Of a DNA stretch of 64,000 nucleotides, positions 16,077-25,979 are shown one piece after another (position 1 is the stretch's first letter; each line of letters starts with the position of its first letter). The stretch is from positions 1 to 64,000 of the forward strand of contig NZ_NMQT01000013.1 of assembly GCF_002234405.1 (NCBI RefSeq), in the 5' to 3' direction. Made by a program: the position numbers and the translations under genes. The notes beneath the pieces are model-generated. The model had not been told where the DNA came from. It was given only the letters and a program-made list of their open reading frames with translations, and ran no database searches. Source of the DNA: Amycolatopsis thailandensis. GTDB lineage: Bacteria > Actinomycetota > Actinomycetes > Mycobacteriales > Pseudonocardiaceae.

Positions 16077-16811
16077 TTGCGCACACACCGTCCTGGCCGC
16101 CATGAACTCGGCCAGAACTTCCTCATCGACCGGAACATCATCGAAACCGTCGTGCGGCTCGTCGACGGCACGACCGGGCCGATCATCGAATTCGGCACGG
16201 GCGACGGAGCCCTGACCCTGCCGCTGGAACGGCTCGGCAGGCCACTGACCGGCGTCGAAATCGACGACCGCCGCACCGCCCGGCTGGCGGGCCGCGTCCA
16301 GCCGCCGACGAAGATCGTCACCGCGGACTTCCTGCGGTTCCCGTTGCCGAAGACACCCCACGTGCTGGTCGGAAACCTGCCGTTCCACCTGACCACCGCG
16401 ACCCTGCGCCACCTCCTCGCCGCTCCCGGGTGGACGGACGCCGTTCTGCTCATGCAGTGGGAGGTGGCGCGCCGCCGGGCCGGGGTCGGTGGCGCGACCA
16501 TGATGACCGCGCAGTGGTGGCCGTGGTTCGACTTCCGGCTGGCGGGCCGGGTGCCCGCGGAGGCGTTCCGCCCGAGGCCCGGCGTCGACGGCGGTCTGCT
16601 CACGATGACCCGCCGTGAGCGGCCGCTCGTCGACGACGCGGATCGTGAGCGCTACCAGGACTTCGTGCGGCGGGTGTTCACCAGCCCCGGCAGGGACGTC
16701 GTGCCCAAACGGCTCACCGCACGCCAGTGGGCTGAGGCGTTTCGGCCTCGGCGAGGAAATCCGGCTCGCGGACGCGGCGCTTCGTCGAACCGAACAGGAC
16801 GCCGCCGATGA
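16077..16811 (+). CDS. erm: 23S rRNA (adenine-N6)-methyltransferase, Erm family
   Basis: The protein has 244 residues from TTG 16077 (SD GGAG at 16068-16071, 5-nt spacer); GTG 16041 is an alternative start inside a hairpin loop. Erm landmarks are HELGQNFLIDR near residue 9 (X motif), EFGTGDGALT near 39 (SAM motif I), NLPFHLTT near 100 (catalytic motif IV) and FRPRPGVDGGLL near 158. It would methylate 23S rRNA A2058 and confer MLS resistance. The Arg-rich C-terminal tail overlaps the convergent transporter gene by 98 bp. Specificity and mono- or di-methylation cannot be told. Confidence 0.88.
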   Translation: MRTHRPGRHELGQNFLIDRNIIETVVRLVDGTTGPIIEFGTGDGALTLPLERLGRPLTGVEIDDRRTARLAGRVQPPTKIVTADFLRFPLPKTPHVLVGNLPFHLTTATLRHLLAAPGWTDAVLLMQWEVARRRAGVGGATMMTAQWWPWFDFRLAGRVPAEAFRPRPGVDGGLLTMTRRERPLVDDADRERYQDFVRRVFTSPGRDVVPKRLTARQWAEAFRPRRGNPARGRGASSNRTGRRR

Positions 16812-17637
16812 CGACGGCCGCGGCGACGATCTCCACCAGGGAGGGCCGCTCGTCGAGCACGAGGAACGCCATCGACAGCCCGACCACCGGCACCAGCAGG
16901 GAGAACGGCGCGACGACGCCCGCCGGGTTGCGGCGCATCAGTGATGTCCAGATCCCGGAACCGACGATGGTGCCGAACAGCACGACGTAGGCGAGCCCGC
17001 CGAGGCCGATCAGCCCGGTGGTCGTGCCGAGGGTGCTCAGCGAGCGGCCGATCTCGGCGGGGCCCTCCATCACCAGCGACAGCGCGAACATCGGCAGCGG
17101 CGGCACCACGGACATCCAGAGGACGAAGTTCAGCGGATTGTCCGGTGCCGCCTGTCGCGTGCTCAGGTTGCCGAAAGCCCAGCTCAGCGCGCCGAGCAGG
17201 GTCAGGATCACCGGCAGCAGGGCGGCGTTCCCGGCCTGCTGCCAGGCGATCGTCGCCATCCCGGCGACGGCGAGCAGGATCCCGGCGAGCTGCCGTCCGG
17301 ACACCCGCTCCCGTAGGAAGACGGCGCCGAGCAGGACGGTGAACGGGGCCGAAGCCTGCAACACCAGCGACGCGAGGCCGGTCGGCATGCCGGTGTCCAT
17401 CGCGATGAAGAGGAAGGCGAACTGCCCGGTGCCGAAGCCCAGCCCGTAGCCGAGCAGGTGGCGGATCTTCACCTTCGGCCACGGCACGAACAGGATGGTC
17501 GGGATCGCGATGACCGCGAAGCGCAGCCCGCCGGCGAAAACAGGCGGGAACTGTCCGAGGGTGGCGTGAATGGCGAGGAAGTTGCAGCCCCAGAGGACGA
17601 CGACGAGCAGGGCGAGCAGACGGTCGCGGGCGGGCAT
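16714..17637 (-). CDS. EamA/DMT family transporter
   Basis: The 307-residue protein has ten predicted TM helices in two EamA repeats (RLLALLVVVLWGCNF at the start; LTLLGALSWAFGNLSTRQ near 146). It is a probable metabolite exporter of the RhaT/EamA type in the cytoplasmic membrane. It diverges from the LysR gene at 17724, which is likely its regulator. Its last 98 bp lie antisense to the end of erm. Confidence 0.88.
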   Translation of the reverse strand: MPARDRLLALLVVVLWGCNFLAIHATLGQFPPVFAGGLRFAVIAIPTILFVPWPKVKIRHLLGYGLGFGTGQFAFLFIAMDTGMPTGLASLVLQASAPFTVLLGAVFLRERVSGRQLAGILLAVAGMATIAWQQAGNAALLPVILTLLGALSWAFGNLSTRQAAPDNPLNFVLWMSVVPPLPMFALSLVMEGPAEIGRSLSTLGTTTGLIGLGGLAYVVLFGTIVGSGIWTSLMRRNPAGVVAPFSLLVPVVGLSMAFLVLDERPSLVEIVAAAVVIGGVLFGSTKRRVREPDFLAEAETPQPTGVR

Positions 17638-17711
17638 GTCTTCACTCTGACGTGGATGACCATTTAGGACCAGCGAGAATATTTGCAGCGACCGTTCAGT
17701 TTCGCTTCACA

Positions 17712-17717
17712 TATGCT
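17712..17717 (+). promoter_or_regulatory. -10 hexamer of a leaderless promoter (LysR gene)
   Basis: TATGCT, 6 nt before ATG 17724. The short divergent gap (17638-17723) must also hold the EamA promoter and any LysR binding site. Confidence 0.55.
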
Positions 17718-17723
17718 GGCGGT

Positions 17724-18662
17724 ATGGACATCGGCCGGCTGCGGACCCTGCGGGAGTTCGCCGACCGCGGCAGCGTGACGGCGGCCGCGAAGGCGTTGCA
17801 CTGCACCCCGTCCGCGGTTTCCCAGCAGCTGCGCGCTTTGCAGAGTGACGTCGGTCTCGCGCTGACGGAGCCCGCCGGGCGCGGGCTGCGGCTGACCGAC
17901 GCGGGCCGCGCGCTGGTCGCCCGCGCGGACGACGTGCTCGCCGCGCTCGACCGCGCGGAGTCCGAATTGGACACTTACCGCAGCGCCCCGCGCGGCCGGG
18001 TGCGGGTGGCGATCTTCCAGTCCGCCGGGCTGATGCTGTTGCCCGGACTGCTGCATCGGACGGCGGAGTTCGACGGGCTGGACGTCATCGTGCGTGACGT
18101 CGACATGACGCCACCCGAGGTGCCGGGACTCGTCGCGGACTACGACATCGTGGTGGCGCACCGGGACGAGCACGCGGAGTCGCTCGGGTCGGAGCGGCTG
18201 GAGTCGCGGCATCTGCTGCGCGAACCGCTCGACGTCGCGCTCCCGGCGGGACACCGGCTCGCGAAGCGGCGCCGCCTCGAACTCGCCGAACTGGCCGACG
18301 AGCGCTGGATCAGCGTCAACGCCGGGTTCCCGGTCGACGACATCCTTCAGTCGCTGATCATCCGCACCGGCGTGCGGCCGCGGGTCGTGCAGCGCATCAA
18401 CGACTTCCGGATCATCGAACGGCTGGTGGCCGCGGGGCACGGGATCGCGCTGCTGCCCCGGTACACAGTGGACACCCGGCGCGGGAGCGGGATCGTCTGT
18501 CGTCCGCTCGCCGGGATCAAGGCGGCGCGGCACGTCGAAGCGGTCTGCCGGCTCGGCGCGTCTTCGCGGCCCGCGGTGGCGAAGGTGCTCGACGCGCTGG
18601 CCGACGAGGTCGAGGCGCTCACGGGCGAGCGTGACTCTTCAGGTGGTCCAGCGCGATCTTGA
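17724..18662 (+). CDS. LysR family transcriptional regulator
   Basis: The 312-residue protein has an N-terminal winged HTH (LRTLREFADRGSVTAAAKAL, then CTPSAVSQQLRALQ) and a periplasmic-binding-like effector domain from about residue 90 (GRVRVAIFQSAG). ATG 17724 is chosen over an upstream in-frame start because the HTH begins here and a -10 lies 6 nt before it. It is divergent from the EamA transporter and probably controls it. The 3' end overlaps the convergent TetR gene by 44 bp. Confidence 0.9.
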   Translation: MDIGRLRTLREFADRGSVTAAAKALHCTPSAVSQQLRALQSDVGLALTEPAGRGLRLTDAGRALVARADDVLAALDRAESELDTYRSAPRGRVRVAIFQSAGLMLLPGLLHRTAEFDGLDVIVRDVDMTPPEVPGLVADYDIVVAHRDEHAESLGSERLESRHLLREPLDVALPAGHRLAKRRRLELAELADERWISVNAGFPVDDILQSLIIRTGVRPRVVQRINDFRIIERLVAAGHGIALLPRYTVDTRRGSGIVCRPLAGIKAARHVEAVCRLGASSRPAVAKVLDALADEVEALTGERDSSGGPARS

Positions 18663-19224
18663 GCGCGTCGGTGATCGGCGTGATGTCGTGCCGGAGGTGT
18701 GCCATCAGCAGGCCGCCCTGGAGGCAGGTCATCGCGGTCTGCGCGAGCCGGGCCGGATCGGCGTCCGCGGCGAGCTTTCCCTGATCTTGCAAGGACTTCA
18801 AGCCGCGTTCGAGATGGGACTCCCAGGTGCGGTAGGCGTTGTCCAGCAGTGGCGCCAGCTTCGGATCGTCGCCGAGTTCGCCGGTGAGGTTGCCGAGCGG
18901 GCAGGCGACCGGTCCTTTCGGGGTGCTCTGGATGGCGAGGATCTCCTGGGCCCACTGGTCGAAGTCGGCCCACTCGCGGAGTTCGAAGATCGCGGGCTGG
19001 TTGCCGAGGATCAGTTCGAGGCAGCGGTCGATGACCGCGCCGACGAGTTCGTCCTTGTTCTTGAAGTAGTGGTACATCTGCGATTTCCCGGCGCCGCTGG
19101 CCGCGAGCACCTTGTCGACGCTCGTCGCGGCGACGCCGTTGACGTACATCAGCTCGGCCGCCGCGTCGACGATCGCGTCACGAGTCATCCGCCCTCGCGG
19201 GGTCTTCGCCGGTTGACCACTCAT
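18619..19224 (-). CDS. TetR/AcrR family transcriptional regulator
   Basis: The 201-residue protein has a TetR HTH at about residues 12-58 (RDAIVDAAAELMYVNG, KSQMYHYFKNKDEL) and an all-helical ligand domain with LTGELGDDPKLAPLLDNAYR near 110. ATG 19224 is chosen because it starts just before the HTH; longer in-frame forms run into the divergent gene. One of two 16-bp operators covers its own start codon, so it should autoregulate and repress the divergent peroxiredoxin. Confidence 0.88.
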   Translation of the reverse strand: MSGQPAKTPRGRMTRDAIVDAAAELMYVNGVAATSVDKVLAASGAGKSQMYHYFKNKDELVGAVIDRCLELILGNQPAIFELREWADFDQWAQEILAIQSTPKGPVACPLGNLTGELGDDPKLAPLLDNAYRTWESHLERGLKSLQDQGKLAADADPARLAQTAMTCLQGGLLMAHLRHDITPITDALKIALDHLKSHARP

Positions 19225-19266
19225 GTACCGAATAGTACAGTCGGCCGCACTGTACCGATCAGTACA
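19224..19266. promoter_or_regulatory. Twin TetR-type operators
   Basis: Two near-identical 16-bp inverted repeats, TGTACCGAATAGTACA (19224-19239) and TGTACCGATCAGTACA (19251-19266), are spaced 27 bp apart start to start. They fill the gap between the TetR start and the peroxiredoxin ribosome site. The TGTAC/GTACA half-sites fit a dimeric TetR repressor. Confidence 0.8.
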
Positions 19267-19282
19267 ACAAAAGGAGCTGACG

Positions 19283-19909
19283 ATGGGGGATCTCGACACC
19301 GACCTCGCCGACCTGCGTGTCGCCGTCGCGGAGCAGGTGCCGGCCGAGGTCGCGCCGGTGCTCAAGGCCGATCGGGAGAAGTTCGTCGGGCTGGCCGTCG
19401 AGGCTGCGGTGAAGCCGGGGGTGGCGATGCCGGACTTCACGTTGCCGGACGCCGGTGGTGCCCGGGTCCGGGTCGCGGACGGGCCCGCGGTCGTCGTGTT
19501 CTATCGCGGCGCGTGGTGTCCGTACTGCAATCTCGCCTTGCGCGCGTATCAGCAGGAGTTGCTGCCGGAGCTGGAGAACCTGGGGGTGAAGCTGGTCGCG
19601 GTCAGCCCGCAGCTGCCGGACGGTTCACTGTCCACGAACGACCTGGCGTTCACCGTCCTGTCCGATGTGGACAACGAGCTCGGGCGAGCGCTCGGCATCA
19701 CGTTCCGCCAGGACCCGGAGCTCAAGCCGACCTTCGACGCGCTCATCGGCGACGTCGAGAAGATCAACGGGGCGGCGGAATGGGAGCTGCCGTACCCGAC
19801 CGTCCTGGTCGTCGACGGCGAAGGCGTCATCCGCTACATCGACGTCCACCCGGACTACACCACCCGCACCGACCCGGCCGACGTCCTGGCCGCGGTGAAA
19901 GCCCTGTAG
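19283..19909 (+). CDS. Peroxiredoxin-like protein (AhpC/TSA family)
   Basis: The 208-residue protein has a helical N-terminus (about 1-45), then a thioredoxin fold with MPDFTLPDAGG near 50 and YRGAWCPYCNLAL near 74. The CxxC replaces the usual single peroxidatic Cys, as in AhpC/TSA-like disulfide proteins. AAAGGAGC precedes ATG 19283. It likely reduces peroxides or disulfides in the cytoplasm. It is divergent from, and probably repressed by, the TetR protein through the two operators. Confidence 0.85.
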   Translation: MGDLDTDLADLRVAVAEQVPAEVAPVLKADREKFVGLAVEAAVKPGVAMPDFTLPDAGGARVRVADGPAVVVFYRGAWCPYCNLALRAYQQELLPELENLGVKLVAVSPQLPDGSLSTNDLAFTVLSDVDNELGRALGITFRQDPELKPTFDALIGDVEKINGAAEWELPYPTVLVVDGEGVIRYIDVHPDYTTRTDPADVLAAVKAL

Positions 19910-19910
19910 A

Positions 19911-19966
19911 GGTACATGGAGGCCCCCTTCCTGTACCTAGGCGCAAGGAAGGGGGCCTTCATGTAC
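19911..19966. repeat. Family A palindrome, first copy in the 19.9-20.3 kb gap
   Basis: Arms 19911-19932 and 19946-19966 (core GGCCCCCTTCCT) with one mismatch and loop GTACCTAGGCGCA. It begins just after the peroxiredoxin stop. Confidence 0.85.
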
Positions 19967-20024
19967 TTGGGGCCGGCGGGAGTGTCCTGCCCCGTCGGTC
20001 CGGCGGCTGAAGTCGGGAGGTGCC

Positions 20025-20075
20025 GTGAAAGCCACTTTCGCAACCTTCAACGTTGTGAAAGCCACTTTCGCAACC
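20025..20075. repeat. Family D direct repeat
   Basis: GTGAAAGCCACTTTCGCAAC occurs twice, at 20025 and 20055, separated by the CTTCAACGTT spacer. Elsewhere (57437, 63829) the second copy is inverted to make a palindrome. Each copy has an internal GAAAG/CTTTC dyad. Confidence 0.75.
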
Positions 20076-20099
20076 TGCGGCGGGTACGTAAAGCCGGAA

Positions 20100-20154
20100 G
20101 TCCGTGAAGGCCTCCTTCCCTACCTTGAAGGTAGGGAAGGAGGCCTTCACGGAC
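20100..20154. repeat. Family C palindrome, perfect 27-bp arms
   Basis: Arms 20100-20126 and 20128-20154 are fully complementary around one base. The core is GTCCGTGAAGGCCTCCTTC. A sibling lies at 33173-33227. Confidence 0.88.
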
Positions 20155-20198
20155 TGTCGCCAGTGACACGGTCACGAGCGGCCCACGCCTAGCCGCGA

Positions 20199-20259
20199 CA
20201 GGTACATGAAGGCCCCCTTCCTGTATCTAGGCGCAAGGAAGGGGGCCTTCATGTACCTG
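20199..20259. repeat. Family A palindrome adjacent to the end of leuA
   Basis: Perfect 24-bp arms (20199-20222 and 20236-20259) surround loop GTATCTAGGCGCA. It lies 14 bp from the leuA stop and probably serves as its terminator. Confidence 0.85.
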
Positions 20260-20272
20260 GGAACAGCGACGG

Positions 20273-22154
<1,882 letters not shown>

Positions 22155-22274
22155 CTTAACCGCGAGATCGCCCGGAAGGAAACCCGGGCCGCGATCGAAC
22201 CGTGACCAGAGTGGCGCCCATTCGGGTTACTCACGGGTAGCAATCGGACCAGGGAGCGTGCCACACTGCCCGGC

Positions 22275-22640
22275 ATGGGCGAGCACGCTGAAGAGAAGGA
22301 AACCGCTGATCAGAAGACCCGGCGCAAGGTCGACTGGCGCGCCGGGAGCGGACGCGCGGCGGGGATACTGGCGAGTGTCGTCCGCTGGGTCGGCCTGGTC
22401 TTCGCGGCCATCCTGGTGCTGCACGTGGTCTTCGTGATCGGCGAAGCGAATCCCGACAACGGCATCGTGTCGTTCGTCCGCGGCTGGGCCGAGGGACTCC
22501 TCTTGGGCTTCAAGGATCTCTTCATGCCTGAAGACGCCAAGCTTCGCGTGCTGGTCAACTACGGCATCGCCGCGATCTTCTGGATGGTGGTCTCCGGAAT
22601 TCTCGCCAAGATCATCCGGCGCGTGGGCGGTTCCGCCTAG
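22275..22640 (+). CDS. Small two-TM membrane protein, uncharacterised
   Basis: The 121-residue protein has a charged N-terminus (EEKETADQKTRRK) and two hydrophobic helices (about 36-57 and 95-115) separated by a loop with NPDNGIVSFVRGW and KDLFMPEDAKLR. I do not recognise a named family, though the layout suggests a conserved actinobacterial envelope protein. It is divergent from leuA and 23 bp before cheB. A CACACT hexamer lies 7 nt before its ATG. Confidence 0.7.
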   Translation: MGEHAEEKETADQKTRRKVDWRAGSGRAAGILASVVRWVGLVFAAILVLHVVFVIGEANPDNGIVSFVRGWAEGLLLGFKDLFMPEDAKLRVLVNYGIAAIFWMVVSGILAKIIRRVGGSA

Positions 22641-22651
22641 CTTCGGAGCAT

Positions 22652-22657
22652 TACGCT
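22652..22657 (+). promoter_or_regulatory. -10 hexamer of a leaderless promoter (cheB)
   Basis: TACGCT, 6 nt before ATG 22664. Confidence 0.55.
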
Positions 22658-22663
22658 CGAAAC

Positions 22664-23203
22664 ATGCTCGGCGCCAGCCGACCTCGGGCGGTGCCTTACG
22701 AGATCGTCGCGATCGGGAGTTCGGCGGGCGGAGTCAAAGCACTCGTCAAGGTGCTGGGGGCCTTGCCCGCCGATTTCCCCGTGCCCTTGGTCATCGTCCA
22801 GCATCTCGACCCCCACCACGACACGATTCTCGCCGACCTCGCTTATCTCGCGCCGCCGGACCGGCATCTCCTGGTCGCCCCCGGCGGCAAGCTCGTGCTG
22901 TCGCAAGGTGACAAAGTGCGGTTCGTCCGGCCGTCGGCCGATTTGCTCTTCGCGTCCGTCGCCGAGGTCTACGGGGCCGCGGCCCTGGTCTGCGTGCTCA
23001 CCGGAACCGGGTTCGACGGCTCGACGGGAGCGAAAGAGGTGACCGCCCGTGGCGGTACCGTAGTCGCCGAAGATCCGGATACCGCGGAATTCAAAGGTAT
23101 GCCACAGGCTGTGGCGAATGCCGTGGCGGTCGACCTGGTGCTGCCGCTGGACGACATCGCGGGTGCGCTGGTGGCCCTGACCGAAAGGACGAGGTCACTG
23201 TGA
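22664..23203 (+). CDS. cheB: CheB methylesterase catalytic domain protein
   Basis: The 179-residue protein is only the catalytic domain of CheB. The triad is visible: Ser in IGSSAGG near residue 18, His in VQHLDP near 46 and Asp in GTGFDGSTG near 120. It lacks an N-terminal receiver domain, as in CheB/CheR hybrids. It ends in a GTGA overlap with the CheR gene, so the two behave as a split hybrid. No flagellar or receptor genes are nearby, so a non-chemotactic signalling role is likely. Confidence 0.85.
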   Translation: MLGASRPRAVPYEIVAIGSSAGGVKALVKVLGALPADFPVPLVIVQHLDPHHDTILADLAYLAPPDRHLLVAPGGKLVLSQGDKVRFVRPSADLLFASVAEVYGAAALVCVLTGTGFDGSTGAKEVTARGGTVVAEDPDTAEFKGMPQAVANAVAVDLVLPLDDIAGALVALTERTRSL

Positions 23204-25042
23204 CCGCGCATGACGGCGAGGCGGAAGACGAGCGCGAGCTCGAATCCTTGCTGACGTTCATCGACGATTCCCGTGGCTTCGATTTCACCGGGTACAAGCG
23301 AACCTCTCTCGGCCGCCGGATCCGCAAGCGGATGCAGACCGTCGGCTTCGAGAAATATCCTGACTACCGCGATTTCCTGGAAAGCAACGCCGACGAGTTC
23401 CAGGAACTCTTCAATACCATTCTGATCAATGTCACCAGCTTCTTCCGGGACCCCGCCGCCTGGCATTACCTCCAGACGGTGGTCGTTCCCGAGCTGATCG
23501 CCAAGGCGGGCCCCGGCGGTGACATCCGGATCTGGAGCGCCGGCTGTTCGAGCGGGGAAGAGGCTTATACCCTCGCGATCCTCTTCGCCGAACAGCTCGG
23601 CGTCGAGGCGTCCACCAAGCAGGTCAAGATCTACGGCACCGACGTCGACGAAGAAGCCTTGCGCGAGGCCAGGGCCGGTGTGTACTCGCTCAAATCGCTC
23701 GAGAAGCTCCCCGACGAGTTGAAGGCGAAGTACTTCGAACCGAACGGCGCCCTGTTCGCCTTTCGCCGCGATCACCCGCCGGCGGGTGATCTTCGGCAGG
23801 CACGACATCACCCGCGACGCCCCGATCTCCCGGGTCGACCTGCTCGTCTGCCGCAACACTCTGATGTACTTCAACGTCGAAGCGCAGGCGAAGATCATCG
23901 AGCGGTTCCATTTCGCGCTCAACGACGGCGGCCACCTTTTCCTGGGCAAGGCCGAGATGCTGCTCGCCGACGGCTCCCGGTTCGAAGTCACCGACATGCG
24001 CAACCGGGTGTTCAAGGTCCAGGCGAGCGCGGCGGCGCGATCGGCACGCTTCGACCTCCGGGCGGCGGCAGGGATGGAGAAGATCAGCAGGCGTCAGGTG
24101 GTGGAGCTGGCCCTGGCTGCTTCACCCGACGCGGTGATGGGCATCGAACGCGACGGTACGGTCGCGGTCGTCAACGGCGCGGCGAGGCTTCAATTCGGGC
24201 TCTCCGCGAACATCGCGGGCACGCCCTTCCGAGATCTGGAGATCTCCTACCAGCCGATCGAACTCAGATCCTTGATCGACAGAGCCCACAACGAGCGTCG
24301 AAGCGTCCGGGTCAACGCCGTGCGCCGGGAAAAGGGCGACGGCGAGGTCCAGTACTTCGACATCATCGTCAAGCCCTTGCTCACCAGCGACGGTGAGGAC
24401 CTCGGTGTCGCGATCACCTTCATCGACACCACCGAGGCGACCCGTCTCCAACAGGAAGTCAAACGGGTGCAGGAGGACCTCGCCACGGCCTACGCGGAAC
24501 TCCAGTCGACCAACGCCGAACTCGAAACCGTCAACGAGGAACTTCAGTCCAGCATCGAGGAACTCGAAACGACGAACGAGGAACTTCAGTCCACCAACGA
24601 GGAACTCGAGACCACCAACGAGGAACTCCAGTCGGGCAACGAAGAACTCGAAACGATGAACGAGGAGATGCGGATCCGCACCGCGGAGCTGGACGAGGCA
24701 CGCACGTTCCTCGAAGGGGTGCTGTCCAGCGTCGCTGCCGGAGTGGTCGTCCTCGACAGCGACCTTCTGGTGCGAAGCTGGAACCGCGGAGCCGAAGACC
24801 TGTGGGGAATGCGCGCCGACGAGGTCTACGGAGCCGACTTCTTCACCCTCGACTTCGGTTTGCCGACGGAAGGTCTTCGCGACATGGTCGAAATCTGCAA
24901 CGAGACCGGCCATCGCGCACTCCCGGTCGAAACCGACGCGGTGGACCGGAAGGGCAGGCCGTTCGTCGCGTCCGTCAGCTGCTCACCGTTGAGCGGACCG
25001 GGCAGCGGCGTCGTACTGCTGATGGAGAAGCGACGGGAGTGA
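23200..25042 (+). pseudogene. cheR: CheR methyltransferase-PAS protein, apparent frameshift near 23774
   Basis: The first part (GTG 23200 to about 23773) encodes the CheR N-domain and SAM domain: TSFFRDPAAW near 75 and IWSAGCSSGEEAYT near 109. The rest of CheR (VIFGRHDITRDAPISR, LLVCRNTLMYFN) continues in another frame to 25042. Dropping one C from the CCC at 23774-23776 restores one protein. A PAS domain, then a coiled coil of heptads (NEELQST, NEELETT) and a second PAS domain follow. The cause is a sequencing error, a real mutation or recoding. If intact, it would methylate glutamates opposite CheB. Confidence 0.75.
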
Positions 25043-25060
25043 GCTCCGCGCCGCGCGCGA

Positions 25061-25810
25061 TCACCGGCGACGGCCCGCTTTGACGGCTTTCGAAGGTGAA
25101 ACCGTCAGCTCGCCGACCGTGAGACGCCGGCTCATCAGCGACGCGCACAGCTCCCCGATCTTCATGTTGTGGCCGCGGGCGTACCGGCGCAGCAGCAGAA
25201 AGGCCGCCTCCGGGCTGATCTCCAGCCGGGCGGACACCAGGCCCTTGGCCTGTTCGATGATCACCCGGCTGGTCAACGCGCCTTGGAGCTGCCCGGTCGT
25301 CGTGGTCAGCTTGGCGATGGCCTGGTGGTTGAGCATGCCGATCGTCGCGACGTCGGCGAGCGCGGCCGCGATCCTCAGATCCGCCACCGGGAGCGGCGTG
25401 GTCTCCGAGGTCAGGACCGTCACCGCGCCGAGCACGTCCTCGCGGCGGCTGAACGGGAACGCGTGAATCGACCGATAGCCGAGGGAAACCGCGGCCTGGC
25501 TCAGCCGGCGCCAGCGTGTCGTCGCCTCGGCGAGGAGCACGTTGACGACTTGCTCCCCGCCGTCCCGGCTGTCGACGCCGGGGCCTTCCTCGGCGAGGAT
25601 CCGGTCGAGCGGTGCTGTCCCGAGCCGGTCGTCGGTGTTGATCACGACCGGGTGGTCGCCGACGGCTGCCAGGTGGACCGCCGACGAGGCGACGAGCTGG
25701 GCGTAACGATCCGCCACGCAGTGCCAGTATTTCGTCGGATCGAGAGCGGGCACGAGCGTGTCCGCCAGCTCCACCAAGGTGTCGGTGACCCATCTTTCGC
25801 GATTCTGCAT
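25061..25810 (-). CDS. GAF and ANTAR domain response regulator
   Basis: The 249-residue protein has a GAF-like sensor domain (about 10-165, with FSRREDVLGAVTVLTS near 138) and a C-terminal ANTAR RNA-binding domain (SRVIIEQAKGLVSARLE, PEAAFLLLRRYARGHN). ANTAR proteins act as antiterminators on twin hexaloop RNA hairpins. A basic tail follows. It is divergent from a second GAF-ANTAR protein and ends 18 bp after the CheR gene, so this is a signalling cluster. Confidence 0.85.
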   Translation of the reverse strand: MQNRERWVTDTLVELADTLVPALDPTKYWHCVADRYAQLVASSAVHLAAVGDHPVVINTDDRLGTAPLDRILAEEGPGVDSRDGGEQVVNVLLAEATTRWRRLSQAAVSLGYRSIHAFPFSRREDVLGAVTVLTSETTPLPVADLRIAAALADVATIGMLNHQAIAKLTTTTGQLQGALTSRVIIEQAKGLVSARLEISPEAAFLLLRRYARGHNMKIGELCASLMSRRLTVGELTVSPSKAVKAGRRR

Positions 25811-25967
25811 GAAAATTCGGCCTTCCCGCGGATTGCAGTATCGAGAGGCACTTCCGGACGGGACCGCCGGAGTGCTTGGGGAAGAGTCAACGCTAGTCCT
25901 CTCGGTATGGCCGGGAAAGGCGCCTCACTCAGCCATCCGGGTCACATCCGCGGGAGGATCGCGAGCG

Positions 25968-25973
25968 TACGCT
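25968..25973 (+). promoter_or_regulatory. -10 hexamer of a leaderless promoter (GAF-ANTAR gene)
   Basis: TACGCT, 6 nt before ATG 25980. It fixes that start over in-frame starts further upstream. Confidence 0.6.
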
Positions 25974-25979
25974 CGGTTC

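Noticed and set aside
18631..20010. Long plus-strand frame spanning the TetR and peroxiredoxin genes
   Set aside because: It is antisense to TetR and out of frame with the peroxiredoxin; both of those have clear family motifs.
24480..24690. Tandem repeat block in the cheR region that could be taken for a repeat array
   Set aside because: It codes for heptads (NEELQST/NEELETT) of a coiled coil within an open frame; unit lengths and sequence follow codons, with no spacers as in CRISPR.
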